Positions 23,937 to 33,219 of a stretch of DNA of 38,798 nt are shown here, piece by piece. The notes under the pieces are model-generated. The model saw only the letters and a list, made by a program, of their open reading frames with translations. It had not been told where the DNA came from and made no database searches. The position numbers and the translations under genes are program-made. Location of the stretch: assembly GCA_013152325.1 (NCBI GenBank), contig JAADGN010000112.1, positions 1-38,798 on the forward strand, in the 5' to 3' direction. Position 1 is the first letter of the stretch, and each line of letters starts with the position of its first letter. Origin of the DNA: Chloroflexota bacterium (GTDB lineage Bacteria; Chloroflexota; Anaerolineae; Anaerolineales; Villigracilaceae).

Positions 23937-26405
23937 CTACTTGCCCTTCTTCTTCACCTTCTCCACAAACCTGCCTGCGTCCCAGCTCATCGTCAGGGCT
24001 ACGATCGCGTCGCCGAGTTTGACCTCCTGCACGGACTGGCCGCGCGCCGCCGACCGTTTGCGGATCGGGGCATCATCCAGCCGGGCAGACTTGGCCGCGG
24101 CCTTGAGCAAATGCAGCGTGACGACCTGCGTTCCCCTGCCCACCGCCAGCCCGGCCAGCCGCACACCATCCGGCAGCGCCCAGGCAATAACGCCCTTGCC
24201 GTAGCGCCCCTGCCTGGGAAAATCTTTGGGCGCGACACGTTTGCCCTTGCCATCCGAGGTGATCAGGAAAATCTCGCCCTTCTGCGGCAAAACTTCCGCC
24301 CCGACGACCAGATCACCGACGCCCAACTTGATGCCGTTCACGCCGGCGGCCACCAACCCCATTGGGCGCACATCCGCCTCGCTGAAACGGATGCCCATCC
24401 CGCCCGCCGTCACCAGGAGCACATCCTTCTGTCCATCCGTCAGGACGATCCAGCCGAGCACGTCGCCCTCATTGACGCGCACCAAGGTAAAGGACTGCGC
24501 CGAGGGGCCTGGCAGTTCACTGACCGCGCTCTTCTTGACCATGCCGCCGCGCGTGACCGCCAGCACATAGGTCTCTTCGGGCAAATCGCTCCTTCTGGAG
24601 GGCAAAGCAAAGACTGCCGCCAATTTGTCGGAGGATTTCAGCGGCGAAAGTTTGTGCCAGGGAGTGCCGTCTGAGATCTTCTCCGCTTCCGGCAGCGTGT
24701 GGACGGCCACCGCAGCAGCCTCCCCCTTCTCGGTGACCAGATAGAGCGTATCGTGCGTGGAGGCCTTCACCAGCCAGCGCGGCGCAGCGCTCCCGCTGGG
24801 GCGCGGCGGCTTCCCGTCGCGCGTGCGGGCCACAGTCCCGTCTTTGGTTACGCCGACCCAAACCTTCTGCTCAGGCAGCAAGTCGGCGGAAGTCAGCAGG
24901 GCCTGCTTTTTCGCATCGCCGTCCAGGCTGACAATCTGTGTACGGCGGCGGTCGCCATAGGCTTCCTTGACCTTGAGCAATTCCTCCGCAGCCACCGTCC
25001 GCATCTTCTTCGAAGACTTGAGCAGGGTTTCCAGCCCCTTGATCGTCTTCCTGAGTTCCCTGTATTCCGTATCGATCTTCTTGCGCTCCAGCGCGGCCAG
25101 GCGGCGCAATTGCATCTCCAGAATGGCTTGCGCCTGAATTTCGCTCAGTTTAAACCGCTTCATCAAACGCGTGCGCGCCGTTGGCACGTCGGGCGCGCGG
25201 CGGATCAGCGCGATGACGTCGTCCAGATTCTTCAGCGCGATCAGGTATCCTTCCAGGATGTGGGCGCGCTCCTTCGCCCGGCGCAGGTCGTATTCACCGC
25301 GGCGGCGAATGACCGTCAGGCGGTGCTCGACGTAGACGCGCAGCGCCTGTTTAAGCGTGAGCATGCGCGGCTCGCCATCCACCAAAGCGAGCAAAATAAT
25401 GCTGAACGTGGACTGCATCGGCGTGCGCTTGTATAGCTTCTGCAAAACATCTTCCGGTTCGGCATTCTTGCTCAGTTCGATGACAATGCGCATGCCCTGC
25501 CGGTCAGATTCGTCGCGCAAGTCGGTGACGCCTTCGATCTGCCCGTCCCGCACCAGGTCTGCGATGCGGCTGATCAGGTTGGACTTGTTGACCATGTACG
25601 GCAGCTCGGTGACGATCAGACGCGACTTGCTGCGCTCCATCTCCTCGACGTGAACCCGCGCCTGAACGGTGACGCGTCCGCGCCCGGACCCGTAAGCCGC
25701 TTCCAACCCCTCCTTGCCCTTCTCCTGGATGATGACCCCGCCCGTCGGGAAATCCGGTCCCTGGACGAAATTCATCAACTGCCCGACAGAGATGTCGTCC
25801 AGTTTGTCCCAGTGTTCGAGCATGTAGATCAGCGCATCCACCACCTCGGACAGGTTGTGCGGCGGGATGGAAGTCGCCATGCCGACCGCGATGCCGCTGG
25901 CTCCGTTGACCAGCAAGTTGGGAATCGAAGACGGGAGCACGCGCGGTTCGGTGAGCGTATCGTCGAAGTTGGGGACGAAATCCACCGTGTCTTTGCCGAT
26001 CTCGGCCAGCATGTCGAGCGCCGGCGCGGCCAGACGGGCTTCCGTATACCGCATGGCCGCCGGCGGATCGCCGTCAATCGAGCCAAAGTTGCCCTGTCCA
26101 TCCACCAGCATGGTGCGCATGCTGAAATCCTGCGCCAGGCGCGCCATCGCCTCGTAGACCGAAGCGTCGCCGTGCGGGTGATATTTGCCCAACACCTCGC
26201 CAACGATGCGGGCGGATTTCTTGTAGGTGCTGCCGGCGCGCAAGCCCATATCGTACATGGCATACAAAATACGCCGTTGAACGGGCTTGAGACCATCGCG
26301 GGCATCAGGCAGCGCGCGCGAGACGATCACGCTCATCGCATAATCGAGATACGCCTGCTGCATCTCCTGGTCAATGTCAATTTTGCGTACCAACCCAAGT
26401 TCCAT
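23937..26405 (-). CDS. gyrA: Type IIA topoisomerase subunit A (GyrA family)
   Basis: An 822-residue GyrA/ParC-type subunit with catalytic Tyr120 in AMRYTE, the winged-helix block ([19 protein letters not shown]) and [21 protein letters not shown]-terminal propeller spans about 500-810. The canonical GyrA box (QRRGGKG) of the first blade is absent; the aligned stretch reads PPRPSGSA. A partial likeness (QGRYGKG) occurs in a later blade. Function as gyrase A or as a decatenating paralogue is thus unsettled. The residue at E. coli Ser83 is Ala. No gyrB is adjacent. AGGAG precedes the ATG. It follows rpoC after a terminator. Confidence 0.92.
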   Translation of the reverse strand: MELGLVRKIDIDQEMQQAYLDYAMSVIVSRALPDARDGLKPVQRRILYAMYDMGLRAGSTYKKSARIVGEVLGKYHPHGDASVYEAMARLAQDFSMRTMLVDGQGNFGSIDGDPPAAMRYTEARLAAPALDMLAEIGKDTVDFVPNFDDTLTEPRVLPSSIPNLLVNGASGIAVGMATSIPPHNLSEVVDALIYMLEHWDKLDDISVGQLMNFVQGPDFPTGGVIIQEKGKEGLEAAYGSGRGRVTVQARVHVEEMERSKSRLIVTELPYMVNKSNLISRIADLVRDGQIEGVTDLRDESDRQGMRIVIELSKNAEPEDVLQKLYKRTPMQSTFSIILLALVDGEPRMLTLKQALRVYVEHRLTVIRRRGEYDLRRAKERAHILEGYLIALKNLDDVIALIRRAPDVPTARTRLMKRFKLSEIQAQAILEMQLRRLAALERKKIDTEYRELRKTIKGLETLLKSSKKMRTVAAEELLKVKEAYGDRRRTQIVSLDGDAKKQALLTSADLLPEQKVWVGVTKDGTVARTRDGKPPRPSGSAAPRWLVKASTHDTLYLVTEKGEAAAVAVHTLPEAEKISDGTPWHKLSPLKSSDKLAAVFALPSRRSDLPEETYVLAVTRGGMVKKSAVSELPGPSAQSFTLVRVNEGDVLGWIVLTDGQKDVLLVTAGGMGIRFSEADVRPMGLVAAGVNGIKLGVGDLVVGAEVLPQKGEIFLITSDGKGKRVAPKDFPRQGRYGKGVIAWALPDGVRLAGLAVGRGTQVVTLHLLKAAAKSARLDDAPIRKRSAARGQSVQEVKLGDAIVALTMSWDAGRFVEKVKKKGK

Positions 26406-26561
26406 GGGGACTCCTAGACCCTTCTAAGGGGCGCATATTTGTTCTATAAAACCGTGCCTATCTTAAGGGAGAAGGTTGAAAGCGTCAAGGAAATCTGGAA
26501 ATCAGCCCTCACTCGCGCCGGATGACAACCGCTTTCCAAACGGCGCATCACCATTGCAGAC

Positions 26562-26593
26562 AAAAAAGACGCCACCCGATGGGTGGCGTCTTT
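26562..26593 (-). terminator. Intrinsic terminator of rpoC
   Basis: Read on the minus strand, arm 26593-26581 pairs perfectly with 26577-26565 (13 bp, 3-nt loop) and runs into TTTTTT (26567-26562). It lies 20 bp past the rpoC stop. Confidence 0.95.
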
Positions 26594-26612
26594 GTAAATC
26601 CGGTGGAGACGG

Positions 26613-29600
26613 CTAATCTGCTGCAGGGCTTTCAGGGGCATCGGCAGGAGGCTGTTCGGCTTCCGCTTCAGCTACCGGCTCCGCTTCGCCTTCAGCCACG
26701 AGTTCGGGTTCGGGTTCCGGTTCAACTTCCGGCTTCGGTCTGAAGCGCCCCGGCGTAAAGCCCGTCCCTGCCGGGATCAGCTTGCCGATAATGACGTTCT
26801 CCTTCAAGCCATAGAGCGGGTCTTCCGCGCCGGCAATCGCCGCGCCCGCCAACACCTTGATCGTGTGCTGGAATGAGGAGGCCGAGAGGAACGATTCGGT
26901 GCTCAAGGAGGCCTTGGTCACACCCAGCAAAAGGCTGATGTAACGCGCCGGTCGCTTGCCCTCCGCCAGTATTTGCTCGTTGACCTTCCGCATTTCGAGG
27001 CGGTCTACGAGATCACCCGGCAGGTAGTTGCTGTCCTCCGGGCGCGTGACCTGCACCTTGGAAAGCATCTTGCGAATGATGACCTCGAAATGCTTGTCGT
27101 GAATATTCTGACCCTGGGAACGATAAACCTGCTGGATCTCGGAGAGCAAATACATCTGGCAGGCTTCCCGTCCCTGGATGCGCAGGACGCGGTGCGGGTT
27201 GAGCGAACCCTCCGTCAGCGGCTGACCGGCTTCGACGTGGTCTCCGTTCTTGATCAGGATACGCGCCGTCGTCGGGATCTCGTATTCCACTTCCTCGTGC
27301 TGTTCATACGAGACAAAGATCGTCTGCCCTTCGATGCGGACCTTGCCTTCGTGCTGCGCGGTAATGGTGGCATCTTCTTTGGTGGCCAACACGTCGCCCG
27401 GCTTGACCTTGTCTTCATCCTTGACTTCGATCTGCCACTCGTCCGGGATGGCGTACTTGTCGCCGATCATCTCGCTGTGTTCAACGTTGATCAGCCGCAA
27501 GTCGGCATATTTCTCGGACTGGACGATGTGCGCCACGCCATTGATCTCGGTGACAACGGCTTCGCCTTTGGGGGTCTTGCGCGCTTCAAAGAGTTCTTCC
27601 ACGCGGGGCAAACCGGTAGTAATATCGCCGCCAGCGGCCACACCGCCGGTATGGAAGGTGCGCAGCGTCAACTGTGTGCCCGGCTCGCCAATGGACTGCG
27701 CGGCAACGATGCCGACCGCCGAACCGAGTTCGACTTCCGCGCCGCGGCCCAGGTCAAGGCCGTAACATTTGGCGCAGATGCCATGCTGCAATTCACAGGT
27801 CAGCGGCGAGCGGACGTATACTTTCTCCACACCCGACATGGCAATCCTGCGCGCCATGTCGTGTCCGATCACATCGTTGCGTTCGCCCAGCACCTCGCCG
27901 GTCTGCGGATCGATGACCCGCTCGGCCAGCAGGCGGCTGTAAATGCGGCTGCTCAACGACTGTCCGGCCACATCGTCAGATTGTCGGATCCAAATCCCTT
28001 CGGTCGTCTCGCAATCATATTCGTTGATGATGATGTCTTGGGCGACATCCACCAGACGACGGGTCAGATACCCGGCATCGGCGGTGCGCAGCGCGGTATC
28101 GGCCAGGCCCTTGCGGGCGCCATGCGTGGAGATGAAGTATTCCAGCGCTGTCAGCCCCTCGCGGAAATTCGAGCGGATCGGCAGCGGGATAATGCGTCCG
28201 GCAGGATCAGCCATCAGGCCGCGCATACCGGCCAACTGTGAGATCGGCCCGAAGCCGCCCTTTGTCGCGCCGGAGCTGGCCATCGTCGCCAGGTTGCCGT
28301 TCGGGTCCATCGCCTTGCGGACCTCCTCTGCAACCTTGTTGGTCGTCTTCTGCCAAATCTGGATCACGCGTTCATCCTGCTCCTGCTCGGTCAGCAGACC
28401 GCGGCGGAAATCCCGCTGCACAACTTCCACATCCTGCAACGCCTTGTTGATGATCTCCTTCTTGGTGGACGGCACGGTAATGTCGGCAACAGCCACCGTA
28501 ACGCCGGAGCGCATGGCATACTCAAAACCAAGGCTCTTGATGCTGTCAGCGACCTCTGTCGTCACGTCCTGACCACATATCTCGTAGACATCCGCGATGA
28601 GATCCTTGACGCCGCCCTTGTCCAGGGCCTGATTGACGAACTGGACTTCAGGAGGCAGGATGTAGTTCATCAGCGCCCGTCCGACAGTGGTACTGATCAT
28701 ACGAGTCTCCGGCTCAGGCAAACGCGAGCCTTCCTCGTCGTACCAGGTCGTCACACGCAGGCGGATATTCGTGTGAACCTCCACCTGATCGAGTTGATAC
28801 GCCATGGTGACTTCGTCAATACTGCCGAAGATGCGTCCCTCGCCTTTGTAATCAAAGGGATCGTCCATGGTCAGGTAGTACACGCCCAAGACCATATCCT
28901 TCGACGGGCTGATGATCGGTTCACCATCCGCCGGTTTGAGCAGATTCTTGGATGCCAGCATCAAGTGTCGGGCTTCGCGCACAGCCTGCTGCGAAAGCGG
29001 CACGTGGACAGCCATCTGGTCGCCATCGAAATCCGCGTTGAAGGCGGTGGTCACCAACGGATGCAAATGGATCGCGCTGCCCTCGACCAGTACCGGCTCG
29101 AAAGCCTGAATGCCGAGACGATGCAGAGTCGGCGCACGGTTCAGCAGGACAGGGCGTTCTTTGATGACCTCTTCGAGCACTTCCCAGACCTCGGGACGGT
29201 TGCGCTCGATCAGACGGCGCGCGCCCTTGACGTTCGCCGCATAGTTGTGGTGCACCAGCCCCGAGATGACGAAGGGACGATAAAGCTCCAGCGCCATCGT
29301 CTTGGGCAGCCCGCATTGGTAGAGTTTCAATTTCGGGCCGACAACGATCACCGAACGGCCGGAATAGTCCACGCGCTTGCCCAGCAGGTTGCGGCGGAAA
29401 CGGCCTTTCTTGCCCTTGAGCATATCGCTCAGGGATTTGAGTTCACGGCGGCCGCGGCGGGAAAGCGCCTTGCCGCGCTGACTGTTGTCGATCAGCGAAT
29501 CGACCGACTCCTGCAGCATGCGCTTTTCGTTGCGGATGATCACATCCGGCGCGCCAAGTTCCAGCAGGCGCTTGAGCCGATTGTTGCGGTTGATCACCCG

Positions 29601-30911
29601 GCGGTACAAGTCGTTCAGGTCGGACGTGGCAAAACGACCGCCATCCAACTGCACCATCGGACGCAGGTCCGGCGGGATGACCGGTAAAATCGTCAGGATC
29701 ATCCACTCGGGCTTATTGTTCGAGCGGCGGAAAGCCTCCACGACTTTGAGACGACTGGTCGCCTTCTTGCGTTTCTGCTTGCTCTTGGTCGTGCGCACCT
29801 CGTGCCAGAGTTCCTCGGCCAGCGCATCCATGTCCAGACGCTTGAGAATGTCAAAGAAAGCCTCGGCGCCCATGTCGGCGCGGAAGACCTGCCCCCAGCG
29901 CGACTTCAGTTCGCGGTGGCGCGCTTCGCTCAAGAAAGTGAACGGGCGCAATTCCAACAGCTCATCGCGCAGGCGGGCATTCTGATCCTGTGCGGTGGAG
30001 GCCTGCTCATCCGACTGGTCGCGCAGCACGTTCATCTCTTCGGTGGCTTCGGCTTTGACGCGCTCAATTTCCATATCGACAGCGGCGAGTTCACGCTGTC
30101 GTTGATCTTTGAGTTCGTTCTCGATCGCGGCCAGACGCTCCTGGACGATTTCCTGCACCTTGCTGATGTGCTGTGCGGCAATGGTCTCCCCCGCTTCGGC
30201 GACGATCTCGCCGCCCGCGCCGAAGATGAGCGCTTTCTTGACGGCCTTGCCCATCTGACCCTGGAGTTTCTTCTCCAGCCGCTGGCCTTCCTTGATCACC
30301 GGATCAAGCTGGGTCGCCGTTTGTTCGTCGTAATCCTGCTCCAGAGCCGCCTTGCGCTGCTGCAGATCGGTCACGGCGTTGTCGCGGCGTGCCTTGATCT
30401 CTGCGATCCTGGTCTCGACGTTGGCGGCCTGCTCGCTCTCAGAGACGCTGCTCTCCTCGTCTAGACGCTTGAGCGCCTTCTGGCGAGCTTCTTCATCCAC
30501 GTGGGTGACGATGTACTGGGCGAAATAAAGCACGCGGTCGAGGTTGCGGCGCGAGATATTGAGCAGCAATCCCAGGTAGGACGGGATACGCCGCGTATAC
30601 CAGATGTGCGCCACGGGGGTCGCCAACTGGATATGCCCCATGCGCTCGCGGCGCACAGCAGAGCGGGTGATCTCCACGCCGCACTTGTCACAGGTAATGC
30701 CCTTGTAACGCGGGTTCTTGTACTTCCCGCAATAGCATTGCCAATCGCGCTGCGGCCCAAAGATTGCCTCACAGAAAAGGCCGTCTTTCTCCGGGCGCAG
30801 GCGGCGATAATTGATCGTTTCCGGTTTCAGCACCTCGCCATACGACCAGCTACGGATCGTTTCGGGCGAGGCCAGGTTGATGCGAAGTGCTTTAAGCCCC
30901 TTTGTTTCCAC
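26613..30911 (-). CDS. rpoC: RNA polymerase beta' subunit
   Basis: A 1432-residue RpoC. The N-terminal zinc site is C59/C61/C74/C77 (CYCGKYK ... CDKC), the catalytic [12 protein letters not shown] is near residues 624-635, and a second zinc motif ([13 protein letters not shown]) is near 1037. Residues of about 145-310 are a coiled-coil-rich insert before the [12 protein letters not shown] block. The tail (about 1395-1432) is a low-complexity Glu/Pro/Ala run. Start is GTG at 30911 with GAGGAG 8 bases upstream. It has its own promoter at 31085-31114 and a roughly 165-nt leader. rpoB is not upstream, which is unusual. Confidence 0.97.
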   Translation of the reverse strand: METKGLKALRINLASPETIRSWSYGEVLKPETINYRRLRPEKDGLFCEAIFGPQRDWQCYCGKYKNPRYKGITCDKCGVEITRSAVRRERMGHIQLATPVAHIWYTRRIPSYLGLLLNISRRNLDRVLYFAQYIVTHVDEEARQKALKRLDEESSVSESEQAANVETRIAEIKARRDNAVTDLQQRKAALEQDYDEQTATQLDPVIKEGQRLEKKLQGQMGKAVKKALIFGAGGEIVAEAGETIAAQHISKVQEIVQERLAAIENELKDQRQRELAAVDMEIERVKAEATEEMNVLRDQSDEQASTAQDQNARLRDELLELRPFTFLSEARHRELKSRWGQVFRADMGAEAFFDILKRLDMDALAEELWHEVRTTKSKQKRKKATSRLKVVEAFRRSNNKPEWMILTILPVIPPDLRPMVQLDGGRFATSDLNDLYRRVINRNNRLKRLLELGAPDVIIRNEKRMLQESVDSLIDNSQRGKALSRRGRRELKSLSDMLKGKKGRFRRNLLGKRVDYSGRSVIVVGPKLKLYQCGLPKTMALELYRPFVISGLVHHNYAANVKGARRLIERNRPEVWEVLEEVIKERPVLLNRAPTLHRLGIQAFEPVLVEGSAIHLHPLVTTAFNADFDGDQMAVHVPLSQQAVREARHLMLASKNLLKPADGEPIISPSKDMVLGVYYLTMDDPFDYKGEGRIFGSIDEVTMAYQLDQVEVHTNIRLRVTTWYDEEGSRLPEPETRMISTTVGRALMNYILPPEVQFVNQALDKGGVKDLIADVYEICGQDVTTEVADSIKSLGFEYAMRSGVTVAVADITVPSTKKEIINKALQDVEVVQRDFRRGLLTEQEQDERVIQIWQKTTNKVAEEVRKAMDPNGNLATMASSGATKGGFGPISQLAGMRGLMADPAGRIIPLPIRSNFREGLTALEYFISTHGARKGLADTALRTADAGYLTRRLVDVAQDIIINEYDCETTEGIWIRQSDDVAGQSLSSRIYSRLLAERVIDPQTGEVLGERNDVIGHDMARRIAMSGVEKVYVRSPLTCELQHGICAKCYGLDLGRGAEVELGSAVGIVAAQSIGEPGTQLTLRTFHTGGVAAGGDITTGLPRVEELFEARKTPKGEAVVTEINGVAHIVQSEKYADLRLINVEHSEMIGDKYAIPDEWQIEVKDEDKVKPGDVLATKEDATITAQHEGKVRIEGQTIFVSYEQHEEVEYEIPTTARILIKNGDHVEAGQPLTEGSLNPHRVLRIQGREACQMYLLSEIQQVYRSQGQNIHDKHFEVIIRKMLSKVQVTRPEDSNYLPGDLVDRLEMRKVNEQILAEGKRPARYISLLLGVTKASLSTESFLSASSFQHTIKVLAGAAIAGAEDPLYGLKENVIIGKLIPAGTGFTPGRFRPKPEVEPEPEPELVAEGEAEPVAEAEAEQPPADAPESPAAD

Positions 30912-31012
30912 TGAGTACTCTCCTCGTCATCTAAATGAGTCCTGGATTACCCCGCGACATCTGTACGCCCGCACGTGCTGCCGACAAAGTGCGCGAGAGA
31001 CAAACAAAGGCA

Positions 31013-31042
31013 AGCGCTCTGAGACAAATCGTCTCAAGCGCT
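31013..31042 (-). promoter_or_regulatory. Hairpin in the rpoC mRNA leader
   Basis: AGCGCT (31013-31018), a bulged base, TGAGAC (31020-31025), a 5-nt loop, GTCTCA (31031-31036) and AGCGCT (31037-31042) form a 12-bp stem with one bulge. On the minus strand a loose T-rich tract (CCTTTGTTTG) follows. It could act as an attenuator between promoter and rpoC or a partial terminator for the gene upstream. Confidence 0.5.
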
Positions 31043-31084
31043 CGCCAATCGTCGCTTAATTTTGATTCCATTCAACAGGGAAGT

Positions 31085-31114
31085 ATTATACCGACTTCTT
31101 TAACATTCCGTCAA
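31085..31114 (-). promoter_or_regulatory. Strong sigma70-type promoter for rpoC
   Basis: On the minus strand TTGACG (31114-31109), an 18-bp spacer and a perfect TATAAT (31090-31085). It begins directly after the creatininase-family stop, so rpoC need not depend on that gene for transcription. Confidence 0.85.
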
Positions 31115-31122
31115 GGGTAAAC

Positions 31123-31809
31123 TTATTCGAATTTCAGGATTTGCAGGATGTCTTTCAGGACGACATCAAAAATTTCGTGCATGACGGCCTCGTCAGCCCG
31201 GTACGGCCCTCCGAAAGAACCGTCGCCATAGACCTGGCGCGTGGTCTGCGCGTCCATGATCGCGCTGGGGACGTAAGGCGGGGATTTCTCTGCCTCCGGC
31301 ATCTCCCCGACAATCGTAAAGGCAAAAGCCTCCAGCCAGTTGGCGTGCGCCGGTTTGATTTCGTGCTTGAGCGCAACGGCCTCGACGCTGTGCGACGTCC
31401 ACCAGGCATACCAGCCCAGTTTCAAATCGGGCAACTCATTGATCACCTCGTTCAGACGGCTGTGCGCGGCGGTGTTCCCGCCATGTCCGTTGAGGATCAG
31501 GATGCGGCGGAAGCCCTGTCCGTAAGCCGAGCGGACGATATCTTCGACCGCCGCGATGAACGTGCTGACGCGCAGGCTGAGCGAGCCCGGGTAGGCCAGG
31601 AAATAAGGCGAGACGCCAAAGTTGAGCGGCGGCGCGACCAGCACGCCGGTCTGCCGGGAGGCGGCATCCGCGAAAGCCAGCGGGATCTTTATGTCGGTCA
31701 GCAGGCTGAGATAACCATGCTGTTCACAAGCGCCGATGACCAGCATCAGGCGGTCATCGTGCTTGAGGTATTCTTCGACGTCCATCCAGTTCAGGTCTTC
31801 GAGACGCAT
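31123..31809 (-). CDS. Creatininase-family amidohydrolase
   Basis: A 228-residue protein of the creatininase family, with metal residues E29/H31 (GACEQHGYL), D39 (TDIKIP), the signature LILNGHGGN and a later Glu (NWLEAF). Members cleave cyclic or small amides, such as creatinine and formamide intermediates, or the leader of mycofactocin (MftE). No creatine or mycofactocin gene is nearby, so the substrate is unknown. GGAG lies eight bases before the ATG. Divergent from the CAP-domain lipoprotein. Confidence 0.88.
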   Translation of the reverse strand: MRLEDLNWMDVEEYLKHDDRLMLVIGACEQHGYLSLLTDIKIPLAFADAASRQTGVLVAPPLNFGVSPYFLAYPGSLSLRVSTFIAAVEDIVRSAYGQGFRRILILNGHGGNTAAHSRLNEVINELPDLKLGWYAWWTSHSVEAVALKHEIKPAHANWLEAFAFTIVGEMPEAEKSPPYVPSAIMDAQTTRQVYGDGSFGGPYRADEAVMHEIFDVVLKDILQILKFE

Positions 31810-31955
31810 GTTTTCTCCAAGTATAATGATGGTATGAGGATAACAAGCCTGAAAGCAAGTGTCAAGCCAAGCGAGAACAACGAAAAGTTGTTATCCGGAA
31901 ACCGGCGCGCCCAAAAAGGCAAGACATGCACATCCGGCAACAGGGAATCGCCTTT

Positions 31956-31984
31956 TTGGTGATACAGAAAGCAGCTTTGATAAT
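31956..31984 (+). promoter_or_regulatory. Possible promoter for the CAP-domain lipoprotein
   Basis: TTGGTG (31956-31961), a 17-bp spacer and GATAAT (31979-31984) end nine bases before the ATG at 31994. The ribosome site GAGG would lie at the very 5' end of such an mRNA. A TATAAT further up (from about 31820) is not followed by a gene. Confidence 0.4.
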
Positions 31985-31993
31985 GAGGCCAAA

Positions 31994-32971
31994 ATGACCA
32001 AAAAATATTTTTTCCTGATCACAATTATCCTCCTCGGCATCTCCTCGTGCTCCCCTGCCGCCGAGACAGCAACCGCGACCGCGCTGCCGCCCCCAATCGC
32101 CACGATCATTCATCCGACAGAAGCCCCCGCCACCGACACACCCCAAACCACCCCCGCTACCGCGACAAATAAAGAGTGCAAAGACCGCGCGCTCTTCATC
32201 GAAGACGTCACCGTGCCAGACAACACGAAATTCGAGCCGGGCGAATCCTTCGTGAAGACCTGGCGGCTGCGCAACATAGGCGGCTGCACCTGGGGTCCGG
32301 GGTACACGCTGGTCTTCGTGCGCGGCGACCAGATGAACAGTCCGGCCTCGATCCCGCTCTCCGAGACCGCCCCGCGCGATACCCTGGACATCTCCGTCGA
32401 TTTGGTCGCTCCTTCCACGGACGGCGTGTTTACCGGCTACTACGAACTCCACAACCCCGCCGGAGAGACGATACCCGTCGGGGAACTGGATCACGTTTGG
32501 CTGAAGATCATCGTCGGGACAGGCGCGCCGATCCGGACTGCACAACCCGCCACCGCCAGCGGCCCCTGCAGCTACCAGGAGAACGCCGCCTACGTCGACG
32601 AGGTGCTGTCGCTGATCAACGCCGCCCGCGCCGACAACAGCCTGCCCGCCCTGACGGTGAACCCCCAACTCGCCGCGGCTGCCCAGGGGCACAGCATGGA
32701 CATGGCCTGCAACAGCCTGCTCAGTCACACCGGCTCAGATGGCTCGTCGGTGGCGTCCCGCATTGCCGCGCAGGGCTATTCCGCTTCTTATTTCGTCGAG
32801 AATATTTACGCCGGCGGCGGCCCTCAGGACGCCATGACCTGGTGGATGGACGATCTCCCCCATCGCGAGGCGATCCTTAACACGCAAATTACCGAGATCG
32901 GCATCGGCTATGCCTACGTCGGCAGCAGCACCTACGGCGGGTACTTCGCGGTGGACTTTGCCAGCCCGTAA
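31994..32971 (+). CDS. Lipoprotein with NBR1 Ig-like and CAP (SCP/PR-1) domains
   Basis: A 325-residue exported protein. The signal peptide ends in a lipobox (ISSC, Cys 19), then a Thr/Ala/Pro linker. An NBR1-type Ig-like domain (about 55-175: FVKTWRLRNIGGCTWGPGY with its characteristic Trp residues) precedes a C-terminal CAP domain (about 205-325: LINAARADNSLPALTVN, HSMDMACNSLLSHTGSDGSS, GYFAVDFA). The CAP histidines and acids are partly kept (H in SHTG, E in VENIYAG). Bacterial CAP proteins are extracytoplasmic, of unclear activity. ATG 31994 is used because the earlier in-frame ATG (31859) precedes the signal peptide. Confidence 0.88.
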   Translation: MTKKYFFLITIILLGISSCSPAAETATATALPPPIATIIHPTEAPATDTPQTTPATATNKECKDRALFIEDVTVPDNTKFEPGESFVKTWRLRNIGGCTWGPGYTLVFVRGDQMNSPASIPLSETAPRDTLDISVDLVAPSTDGVFTGYYELHNPAGETIPVGELDHVWLKIIVGTGAPIRTAQPATASGPCSYQENAAYVDEVLSLINAARADNSLPALTVNPQLAAAAQGHSMDMACNSLLSHTGSDGSSVASRIAAQGYSASYFVENIYAGGGPQDAMTWWMDDLPHREAILNTQITEIGIGYAYVGSSTYGGYFAVDFASP

Positions 32972-33152
32972 AAACGACCGCTCCGGGCGGCAGCCTGCCC
33001 GCTGTTCCGGGATCTCCCGGCCCCGGAACACCCCTGACCGCAGGTCTGCCCACAAAGGCGGGAGACCTGACGGTCGCCCTCCGGCGCCGGTCGGGAGACC
33101 GTGCGCCAGCGAGGGGCAACTTCACCACGATGCAAGAAGCCTAATATAAAAC
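32972..33152. repeat. GC-rich intergenic stretch with inverted repeats
   Basis: No gene. It contains inverted repeats 33003-33011 / 33022-33030 (tgttccggg) and 33041-33047 / 33063-33069 (caggtct). They are too GC-rich and T-poor to be ordinary terminators, and may be dispersed repeats or structured 3' ends of the CAP lipoprotein mRNA. Confidence 0.45.
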
Positions 33153-33181
33153 GATGTCCGACAGTTGAACTGTCGGACATC
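33153..33181 (+). terminator. 13-bp hairpin downstream of the CAP lipoprotein
   Basis: Arms 33153-33165 and 33169-33181 pair perfectly around a 3-nt loop. Followed by TCAAAAG on the + strand, so the U-run is poor. Functions as a possible end of the lipoprotein transcript or as a dispersed repeat. Confidence 0.5.
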
Positions 33182-33183
33182 TC

Positions 33184-33215
33184 AAAAGTAGGGACACGAT
33201 ATATCGTGTCCCTAC
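33184..33215 (-). terminator. Palindromic intrinsic terminator of leuS
   Basis: Positions 33188-33215 form a 28-nt perfect palindrome (14-nt halves, first half GTAGGGACACGATA). On the minus strand it is followed by TTTT (33187-33184). It begins 4 bp after the leuS stop. Such GTAGGGACACG-type palindromes also occur as dispersed repeats in other genomes (recall, not searched). Confidence 0.75.
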
Positions 33216-33219
33216 AGAT

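Noticed and set aside
26973-28241. Long + strand open frames inside rpoC
   Set aside because: Antisense shadows of rpoC, with no domain and no start signals.
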